Of a DNA stretch of 11,303 nucleotides, positions 1-6,033 are shown one piece after another (position 1 is the stretch's first letter; the number at the start of each line of letters is the position of its first letter). The translations under genes were made by a program, and so were the position numbers. The DNA is taken from the NCBI GenBank assembly GCA_021734725.1, contig JAIPIM010000108.1, positions 1 to 11,303 on the forward strand, written 5' to 3'. The stretch is from Minisyncoccota bacterium. GTDB taxonomy: Bacteria > Verrucomicrobiota > Lentisphaeria > Oligosphaerales > MVZH01. The notes under the pieces are model-generated. The model was not told where the DNA came from, did not search any database, and saw only the letters and a program-made list of their open reading frames with translations.

Positions 1-1103
1 ATCGGCTGATTGATGCTCTGTGCGATGCAGGCATCGAGCCGCTGGTCACGCTCTGCCACTACGACATCCCGCAAGCACTGGTCCAGAAGGGCGGCTGGAT
101 AAATCGCGACACCACGAAGCGCTTTGCGGACTACGCAGCCGCCATGGCCACGCGCTACGGCGACCGCGTGCGCTGGTGGGCAACGCTCAACGAACCGGTC
201 TGCATCGCCGACGGTTTCGTGCCCGCGCCGGACGATCCGGAGGACTTCGCCGCGGTGCAGCATCATCTCATGCTCGCGCACGGTCGCGGCGTGCAGGCCA
301 TTCACGCCGTCAATCCGACGCTCAAAGTGGGGCTGGTCACCTGCCTGTGGCCGGCACACGCGATGCTCGGCGAAGGCAAGGCAGCCGCCACGGCCAAGGC
401 CGGCGAACGCCTGCAGTTTGCGGAGTCCGCAACCGGCGCGGCAGGGGCATTCACCCCGAAGGATGCCGCCGAGGCGGCGCGGCAGGCGGACGTGGCCATC
501 AACCGCGCGTTTCTCGATCCGATTTTCCTTGGCCGTTACCCGCAGGATATTCTCGATGCGCCGGTCAAGCGTCCGATTCGCGAGGGTGACATGGACATCA
601 TCGGCACACGCCCGGATTTCATGGGCATCAACTACTACAGCCGGGTGGTGGCCACGCCCACACGCAAGCCGGATGGTAACCTCGGCTACCGCTGGGTCGG
701 CGCCGCCGAGCGCGGCGCGCCGTACACCACCATGGGCTGGGAGATCTACCCCGAAGGCCTGCACGAAATCGTCATGACCGTGCATCGCGACTACGGCGCG
801 CCGGAGATCGTCATTACCGAGAACGGCATCGCCCAGGAAGACCAGGTGGACGCGGACGGCCGCATCCGCGACGCCTACCGCAGCGAGTACCTGGCCGCGC
901 ACATCAAGCAGGTCGGTCACGCCCTGGCCGATGGCGCCAACGTCCGCGGCTACTGCTGCTGGTCGCTGCTCAACAACCTCGAATGGGATATGGGCTGGGG
1001 CCAGCGCTTCGGGCTGATCCATGTTGACTACCAAACGCTCAAGCGCACGGTGAAAGAGAGCGGCTGGTGGTATCGGGATTGGATTGCAGGCGGGAAAGAA
1101 TAG
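1..1103 (+). CDS. GH1 family beta-glycosidase (beta-glucosidase-like), 5' partial
   Basis: Hydrolyses terminal beta-linked glucose or galactose from oligosaccharides by a retaining mechanism. The frame is open from position 3 and gives 366 residues to the TAG at 1101-1103; about 80 N-terminal residues of a usual 440-480-residue GH1 protein lie outside the window. Visible family motifs are LCHYDIPQAL near 51-80 (the usual HWD glycone-binding motif, with Tyr for Trp), the acid/base motif TLNEP with Glu at 192-194, and the nucleophile motif ITENG with Glu at 819-821. The C-terminal WSLLNNLEWDMGW and QRFGLIHVDY segments match the GH1 aglycone and barrel end. Both catalytic glutamates are present, so the enzyme is probably active. 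The true start is not visible, and ATGs such as 144 are internal. It is the first of five co-directional glycan genes. The family is certain; glucosidase rather than galactosidase preference is inferred. Confidence 0.95.
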   Translation, partial: RLIDALCDAGIEPLVTLCHYDIPQALVQKGGWINRDTTKRFADYAAAMATRYGDRVRWWATLNEPVCIADGFVPAPDDPEDFAAVQHHLMLAHGRGVQAIHAVNPTLKVGLVTCLWPAHAMLGEGKAAATAKAGERLQFAESATGAAGAFTPKDAAEAARQADVAINRAFLDPIFLGRYPQDILDAPVKRPIREGDMDIIGTRPDFMGINYYSRVVATPTRKPDGNLGYRWVGAAERGAPYTTMGWEIYPEGLHEIVMTVHRDYGAPEIVITENGIAQEDQVDADGRIRDAYRSEYLAAHIKQVGHALADGANVRGYCCWSLLNNLEWDMGWGQRFGLIHVDYQTLKRTVKESGWWYRDWIAGGKE

Positions 1104-1157
1104 ACAACGGCAGAAACAACGGAGCCAAATCATCGTAATCTTTACCCTAATCTAATT

Positions 1158-1355
1158 CTGGAGCTCTTCTGCACCGACGGCAAGGGCGAGCTCTGGCACA
1201 CGCCGATGAACCTGCTGCCCGAGCCGGGCGAAAAAACCCGCGCCTCCACCAGCCCCGACCGCTTCCTGGTCGCCTATTCCAATGTCCACTACGCTGACGC
1301 CGAGGGCGACCGCTGCAAAACGATCTGCGTCCGGGAAATCGCAGTCAAAGTGTAG
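1158..1355 (+). pseudogene. C-terminal remnant of an unidentified protein gene
   Basis: After the GH1 stop the same frame stays open from 1104 to the TAG at 1353-1355. The part from about 1158 reads like real protein: ELFCTDGKGELWHTPMN, then SPDRFLVAYSNVHYAD and finally KTICVREIAVKV. The first ~50 bases of the gap (1104-1157) read as low-complexity sequence with no start or ribosome binding site. An ATG at 1206 is in frame, but the protein-like stretch begins before it. The simplest reading is the last ~65 codons of a gene whose front was deleted. The ending recalls C-termini of BNR/sialidase-type hydrolases; that is an impression, not an assignment. A short functional ORF starting at 1206 is a weaker alternative. 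Confidence 0.45.
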
Positions 1356-1469
1356 GAAGATCCGCAAGTACCCACTACCTTATGGGTTGGGATTAAACAT
1401 GAAGGCCGGGACGGCCACGCGTACAGAGACAGGTTAGTAAGACCCTATGCGAAAAGTATTTTGCTGTTT

Positions 1470-1672
1470 GTCCCCAACGGGGACTCACATGCTGAGCGAA
1501 GGGACGAAGAAGTCCCTGGTAATCAACGTTTGTCATAGTATATATGTCAGTCCCTGAAAGGGACAAACGTGATGCTTGTGAGTCCCTTTCAGGGACAGAA
1601 TATGGGGGGGTATGCCCCATACATTTCCAGGGTTTCAACCCTTCTCTATACATGTCTGTCCCCTTTGGGGAC
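1470..1672. repeat. Cluster of GTCCC/GGGAC hairpins (REP-like)
   Basis: Four perfect 15-bp palindromic hairpins, each with two 6-bp arms and a 3-nt loop, lie at 1470-1484 (GTCCCC-AAC-GGGGAC), 1550-1564 (GTCCCT-GAA-AGGGAC), 1582-1596 (GTCCCT-TTC-AGGGAC) and 1658-1672 (GTCCCC-TTT-GGGGAC). A fifth in opposite polarity lies at 1500-1517 (AGGGAC, 6-nt loop, GTCCCT). The sixth arm position switches between C/G and T/A on both sides together, so pairing is kept while sequence changes. This resembles REP/BIME-type extragenic elements or a MITE remnant. No REP-associated tyrosine transposase is present in the window. A run of T after the stems is missing, so they are not typical terminators. Confidence 0.75.
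1601..1642. repeat. Two further hairpins within the intergenic cluster
   Basis: TATGGGG (1601-1607) pairs with CCCCATA (1615-1621) across a 7-nt loop that continues the run of seven G. AGGGTT (1629-1634) pairs with AACCCT (1637-1642) across a 2-nt loop. They sit between the third and fourth GTCCC/GGGAC palindromes, so six or more stems occupy about 200 bp. Confidence 0.65.
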
Positions 1673-1720
1673 GGAACTTCGGCCCGTGAAACGCAAGCCC
1701 CCCTTTCACATGGGATCTAA

Positions 1721-1727
1721 GTGAGGG
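1721..1727 (+). promoter_or_regulatory. Shine-Dalgarno site of the large beta-helix gene
   Basis: GTGAGGG lies 7 nt before the ATG at 1735 and supports that start. It is the best ribosome binding site among the + strand genes of the window. Confidence 0.7.
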
Positions 1728-1734
1728 AACAAGC

Positions 1735-4590
1735 ATGAAAACGTTCTATGTATCGACAGCTGGGAATGACGATTGGAGCGGCAGTCTGCCGCGTCCGCAA
1801 CACGACGGGAACAACGGCCCCTTTGCCTCTTTGGCGCGAGCGCGGGACATGATCCGGACACTGAAAGCCGCATCACAGCTCCCGCCCGGCGGTATTGAAG
1901 TGGTCGTGGCCGGTGGCGAGTACGCGCTCCGCGAACCACTGACGTTTACCGATAAAGACAGCGGAACAGCGGACTCGCCGGTGGTTTACCGCGCGGCCCA
2001 AGGCGAGACTGTTCGGCTTTCCGGGGGTGTCCAGATCACGGACTGGGATCCGATTGACGATCAGGATACGCTGTCACAAATGCATCCCGATGCCCGCGGA
2101 CATGTCCTGCAGGCGGACTTGCGCGCCCACGGTGTTTCCGATTTCGGCACCATGACGACGGCACCGGGGCCCGGGCGCTCGGATCCCGGCCTGGAACTCT
2201 TCTTCCGCAACCAGCCCATGACCCTGGCACGTTATCCAAACGAGGGCTACCTGCACATCGCGTCGCTGTCCGTGGACGACGGACACAACATTCGCGGTGC
2301 ACGCGGCAGTCACGTTGGACGCTTCCGCGTAGCCGAGGAGCGTGATCGTCTGCAACGGTGGGCCAGGGAGCCCGGTCTCATGCTGCACGGCTACTGGTTT
2401 TGGGATTGGTCCGACCAGCGTATCGCGGTGACCGCAATCGACCCGGAGACGGGCGAGATCACGCTTGACGAAAGTCATCCACACGGCTATGGCTATCGCG
2501 CGGGCCAATGGTTCTATGCCTTCAACCTGCTCTGCGAGCTGGATAGACCAGGCGAGTGGTTTCTGAACCGTGACACCGGCATTCTTTACTTCTGGCCGCC
2601 AGCCGCCAGCGGATCGCATGACGTCGAAGCGGACAACCTGAAAGCCGGCGATGTAACGATATCGGTCCTGCGCGCTCCCGTCACATTTGACCAGGTCAGC
2701 CACGTTACGCTTCAAGGGTTTACCCTCGAGGCGACGCGCGGTACGGGCATCACGGTCAAGGAAGGAGAGGATATACGGATTGCCGGCTGCACCCTGCGTA
2801 ACCTGGGCGGCGATGCGGTGCACATTGAGGGGGGGCAACGGCATGCCGTCAGCGACTGCGACATCTACCGGACGGGCGACGGCGGCATCATGCTTGCCGG
2901 TGGTGACCGTTGTACGCTGACGCCCGGCCGACACGAAGCCGTCAACAACCATATTCACCACATCGCCCGATGGAATCCTGTCTACAAGGTCGGCATCCAG
3001 CTCACGGGCTGCGGCAACCGTGCCGCGCACAACCGGCTTCACGATCTGCCGCACATAGCCATCGGCTTCACGGGCAACGACCAAGTTGTCGAGTACAACG
3101 AGATCTACCAGTCGGTCACGCGGGCTAACGATGCCGGGGCGATCTACACGTCCGGAGCGGGTCCCGAGGACTGGTCCATGCGCGGCCATCGCATCCGCTT
3201 CAATTTCCTGCATCACCTCTATGGCTTTGACGGCGAGGGTTGCAGTGGCATTTACCTTGACGACATGTTCTCGGGCACCGAGATTTTTGGCAATATCCTG
3301 TACCGTGTATATAAAGGTTTCCTCCTGGGCGGCGGGCGTGACATTCTGTCGGAGAACAATGTTTTCATCGACTGCCCGTGCTCGATTTCTCTGGACGCCC
3401 GCGCCCTCGGCTGGGCGGCGTTTTCGATGCCGGATGTCATTGCCGGACTCAAGTCCATGCCTTACCGCGAAGAGCCTTGGGCCTCGCGATACCCGGAGTT
3501 GGTCAACATCCTCGAGAACGAGCCCGGCGTGCCGAAGGGCAATGTCATCGCGCGCAACATCTTCCGCGGCGGCAAGGGCAATAACATCGAACCGGAGGCC
3601 AAGCCGGGCCTGCGCATGGGAAACAACCTGAACGATGAGGATCCGTGCTTCCGCGACGCATCACGCATGGACTTCCGCCTTCGCAAAGACTCACGCGCCT
3701 GGAAACTCGGCTTCGAGCCGATCCCGGTCGAGCAGATCGGCCCGCGGATTACCGACCTGCGTCCGCGCCTGCCAGTGCGTCAGCTGATTGAGACGGAGAT
3801 GATCGTCGAAAGGCCTCCCTTGTTTCGCGCCCGGCGATTCGTGCACCCCGGCATATTGCGCCTGCGGGTGCGCAATGTCGGCGATGAAGCCGACTCCTGC
3901 GTCATCCACCTCCACGTGAGCGGTGGACATCTTTCGGACGGGGACCCCATATCGTGCTCGTTGGCCCCATTCGAAACGGTGGAAAGGAAATGTGAACTCT
4001 TGGCGGATGCGCAGGCCTTGCGTCTCACCGCGGTCCGCGAGGGTGTGGATGGAGTTGTGGGCGCCCTGGAGGCGGAAGCTACCGACGAAGCCATAACCCC
4101 TTGGCCGGCAGCCTTGCGTGTCAGCAAACCGATTCCAGGCATCGGTCGACTGGATACGCTCGACCGGCCGCCCCCAACCGACACACTTCAATGGCACAGA
4201 GTGGACGATGCACCCCCGAGAGGGCACTTCTTCAATGTGTACAAGGCACTGAATACGACGGGCGAAGCGGACTCAGCGATCTTCTTCGGCTGCCGCGTGC
4301 AATGCGCCGAACCCATGCGCGCGGCCGTGCTGCTTGGTTATGACGGCCCGGTAAAGCTGTTCCTCGACGACACCGCCGTCTTCTACGATCCCGACGGCGC
4401 TCCCCCCGCTCAACCGGACCGTGCCGCTCCGGAAATCGACCTGAGCAGGGGCGAACACGAGCTGATCCTTGCACTGAGCGCCGTCAACGGACCGGCATGG
4501 GGAATCTTCATGCGCCTAATGCGCACGGACCTGGACAACAACCACGAGGCTGAACTTGCGCCCGTTCTACCGCAAATCCTTTCGGAATAG
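1735..4590 (+). CDS. Right-handed beta-helix glycosidase candidate, GH141-like
   Basis: This 951-residue multidomain protein is probably a glycan-active enzyme. The N-terminus FYVSTAGNDDWSG, followed by GPFASLARARDMIR, is typical of the beta-helix family that includes GH141 (alpha-L-fucosidase and xylanase members). Residues 1-100 form the first helix turns. An inserted beta-sandwich region follows, ending in the family-like WFLNRDTGILYFWPP (about 276-290). The main beta-helix runs from about 316 to 620. Candidate catalytic acids are Asp466 in NDAGAIY and Asp509/Asp510 in GIYLDD. Residues ~690-790 look like a CARDB-type beta-sandwich, and ~815-945 like a jelly-roll carbohydrate-binding or PA14-like domain. 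There is no signal peptide, so cytoplasmic location is inferred. A GAGG ribosome site supports the start. A polysaccharide lyase is the alternative; substrate unknown. Confidence 0.85.
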   Translation: MKTFYVSTAGNDDWSGSLPRPQHDGNNGPFASLARARDMIRTLKAASQLPPGGIEVVVAGGEYALREPLTFTDKDSGTADSPVVYRAAQGETVRLSGGVQITDWDPIDDQDTLSQMHPDARGHVLQADLRAHGVSDFGTMTTAPGPGRSDPGLELFFRNQPMTLARYPNEGYLHIASLSVDDGHNIRGARGSHVGRFRVAEERDRLQRWAREPGLMLHGYWFWDWSDQRIAVTAIDPETGEITLDESHPHGYGYRAGQWFYAFNLLCELDRPGEWFLNRDTGILYFWPPAASGSHDVEADNLKAGDVTISVLRAPVTFDQVSHVTLQGFTLEATRGTGITVKEGEDIRIAGCTLRNLGGDAVHIEGGQRHAVSDCDIYRTGDGGIMLAGGDRCTLTPGRHEAVNNHIHHIARWNPVYKVGIQLTGCGNRAAHNRLHDLPHIAIGFTGNDQVVEYNEIYQSVTRANDAGAIYTSGAGPEDWSMRGHRIRFNFLHHLYGFDGEGCSGIYLDDMFSGTEIFGNILYRVYKGFLLGGGRDILSENNVFIDCPCSISLDARALGWAAFSMPDVIAGLKSMPYREEPWASRYPELVNILENEPGVPKGNVIARNIFRGGKGNNIEPEAKPGLRMGNNLNDEDPCFRDASRMDFRLRKDSRAWKLGFEPIPVEQIGPRITDLRPRLPVRQLIETEMIVERPPLFRARRFVHPGILRLRVRNVGDEADSCVIHLHVSGGHLSDGDPISCSLAPFETVERKCELLADAQALRLTAVREGVDGVVGALEAEATDEAITPWPAALRVSKPIPGIGRLDTLDRPPPTDTLQWHRVDDAPPRGHFFNVYKALNTTGEADSAIFFGCRVQCAEPMRAAVLLGYDGPVKLFLDDTAVFYDPDGAPPAQPDRAAPEIDLSRGEHELILALSAVNGPAWGIFMRLMRTDLDNNHEAELAPVLPQILSE

Positions 4591-4611
4591 CAGGTACAAA
4601 ACAATCAAGAA

Positions 4612-4640
4612 TCATCCCAAGCTTGCCAAGCATGGGATGA
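4612..4640. repeat. Imperfect long hairpin between the two beta-helix genes
   Basis: Arms TCATCCCA (4612-4619) and TGGGATGA (4633-4640) are perfectly complementary. After one A/A mismatch, the inner arms GCTTG (4621-4625) and CAAGC (4627-4631) also pair, with only C4626 between them, so the physical loop must take in a few inner bases. No T-run follows, so it is not a standard intrinsic terminator. Placed 21 nt after the stop of one gene and 22 nt before the start of the next, it could protect or process a shared transcript, or bind a regulator. Confidence 0.6.
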
Positions 4641-4662
4641 CCGTTAATGCGAGACATTATGT

Positions 4663-5925
4663 ATGCATGAGACCAATCCATTAAGAGCTACCGGGCACGG
4701 TTTGACAAACGAGACCATCCAGCGTGCCATCGACAGCAAAGCCAAGGCGGGCGGCGGAGTCGTTGAAGTACCCGCTGGCGAGTACTGGCTGCACGATGCC
4801 GTTCACTTACGTACCGGCGTGCATGTAAAAGGTGAGCCGGGCACAATCTTCAGAAAAGTCCCCAGCGTTCGCAGCCCTATCGTGGACTTTCTGGGATACG
4901 GGCATTATGAAATTACCGTGGCTGAACCCGAGAAGTTTCGTGTTGGCATGGGAATCCATGTCATGGACAACGCGGCCATGGGCTTCTACACCACCGTGGC
5001 GACCATTGTCGGTATCGAAGGGGAACGACTTTTTCTCGACCGGATGCTTAATCACGACTACACTCCCGATGCCGAAGCCGTTGCCATCAGTGTGTTTTCC
5101 CTGGTGGAGGCGGATCGGACAACCGATGCGGGCATCGAGTCCGTCTGCCTGGACGGCACAAGCGGCAAGGAGACATTTCAATTGAACGGATGCCGGGGCG
5201 CCGGTGTATTCATCTACCAATCCCGCCGTATAACGGTTCAAGACGTGGAAGTGCGAAATTACCGAGGCGACGGAATCAGTTTTCAGCAGAATACCGATAT
5301 AATCGTCAAGAACTGTAATGTTCACCACAATGTTGGCGGAGGGATACACCCCGGCAGCGGCACAGTCCGGTATGAATTGGACAACAATCATATCCACGAT
5401 AATGGCGCGTGCGGCATTTTTTACTGTTTGCGAACGACCCATTCGCTCTGCACGAACAATGTGGTCGAAAACAACGGCCAAGCCGGCATTTCGGTCGGGG
5501 AACGCGACACGGACCACGTGCTGTCCGGTAACACTATCCGTAATAACCAAGGTCCGGGCATTCTGTTTCGCGAACCAAGGCGGCGCGGCGGAGATCGTGT
5601 GCTCATAGCCGACAACACGATTGCCAGAAACTGCTGGAAAGACGGCACGGCGGAACTCGAGATTGCGGCGGGATTGCACCGGATCCAAGTGAAAGAGAAC
5701 GACTTCAGCCCCGCGAACCATGCAGCGATCAGCCTGGCAGAAGGCTGTACCGATATTTTTATCGAGAACAATCGGGTTTCCGGTCACGCGCTTCAGCCGC
5801 CCGACATAGCGGGCCGGTACGATCTGGCCACCTTTTCCTCGCCAACTGATTTTCCGCCTGTGGGACCATCGGCGCTGCCGGAAGACGGCGCGCGACACCT
5901 CAACATCCGGAACACAAACCAATAG
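4663..5925 (+). CDS. Right-handed parallel beta-helix protein (pectate-lyase-like fold)
   Basis: A 420-residue protein with the pectate-lyase superfamily beta-helix. The N-terminal part (NETIQRAIDSKAKAGGGVVEVPAGEY, given here as positions ~16-43) is the usual first turn of Pectate_lyase_3-type proteins. Residues ~194-325 contain six regular rungs such as DVEVRNYRGDGIS, NNHIHDNGACGIF, NNVVENNGQAGIS and DNTIARNC, with the Asn ladder typical of this fold. The stop codon TAA at 4645 excludes an earlier in-frame start, so ATG 4663 is the likely start; its ribosome site is weak (GAGA at 4651). No signal peptide is visible. It follows the large beta-helix gene by 72 bp and is probably co-transcribed. 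A lyase, epimerase or glycosidase activity on polysaccharide is possible; no catalytic residues could be assigned. Confidence 0.85.
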   Translation: MHETNPLRATGHGLTNETIQRAIDSKAKAGGGVVEVPAGEYWLHDAVHLRTGVHVKGEPGTIFRKVPSVRSPIVDFLGYGHYEITVAEPEKFRVGMGIHVMDNAAMGFYTTVATIVGIEGERLFLDRMLNHDYTPDAEAVAISVFSLVEADRTTDAGIESVCLDGTSGKETFQLNGCRGAGVFIYQSRRITVQDVEVRNYRGDGISFQQNTDIIVKNCNVHHNVGGGIHPGSGTVRYELDNNHIHDNGACGIFYCLRTTHSLCTNNVVENNGQAGISVGERDTDHVLSGNTIRNNQGPGILFREPRRRGGDRVLIADNTIARNCWKDGTAELEIAAGLHRIQVKENDFSPANHAAISLAEGCTDIFIENNRVSGHALQPPDIAGRYDLATFSSPTDFPPVGPSALPEDGARHLNIRNTNQ

Positions 5926-5958
5926 CAGATTCGGATATGTTTTTGCACGGATCTGTAT

Positions 5959-5986
5959 TTGGTAGAGAAGGCGTTGTTCCTATATT
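5959..5986 (+). promoter_or_regulatory. Candidate sigma-70 promoter for the GH42 gene
   Basis: In the AT-rich 108-bp gap there is TTGGTA (5959-5964, 4/6 to consensus), a 16-nt spacer and TATATT (5981-5986, 5/6). Transcription would begin near 5993, giving a ~40-nt leader before ATG 6034. A 10-bp palindrome AATAATTATT (5992-6001) overlaps the expected start and could be a regulator site. The base composition drops sharply compared with the flanking genes, which fits a promoter, but the match is modest. Confidence 0.35.
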
Positions 5987-6033
5987 TAGATAATAATTAT
6001 TGAGTCCACTCCAAAAAAAACCGGGAAAACGCC

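Larger units (their letters stand above)
1356..1734. other. Non-coding intergenic region with hairpin cluster
   Basis: No convincing coding region is seen on either strand. A minus-strand frame at 1393-1653 (86 codons) is open but reads through the hairpins and has no family resemblance. The first part (1356-1469) has minor inverted repeats, such as ACCCA/TGGGT at 1370-1387. The centre (1470-1672) carries the hairpin cluster listed separately. The last part holds a GTGAAA/TTTCAC inverted repeat (1686-1691 and 1704-1709) that could be an operator for the beta-helix gene, and the Shine-Dalgarno GTGAGGG at 1721-1727. No convincing sigma-70 promoter was found. Confidence 0.6.

Noticed and set aside
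1393..1653. Minus-strand open frame of 86 codons through the hairpin cluster
   Set aside because: Its sequence is made of the translated palindromes, has no clear ribosome site and resembles no family. It is better explained as a non-coding repeat block.
1658..1672. Rho-independent terminator
   Set aside because: The stem is perfect, but no T-run follows on either side and the nearest + strand gene ended 300 bp or more before.
2074..3216. Minus-strand open frame of 380 codons
   Set aside because: It lies wholly inside the beta-helix gene on the other strand, has no family motifs, and long antisense frames are common in high-GC coding DNA.
4807..5922. Minus-strand open frame of 371 codons
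   Set aside because: It is antisense to the well-supported 420-residue beta-helix protein and shows no recognisable domain.
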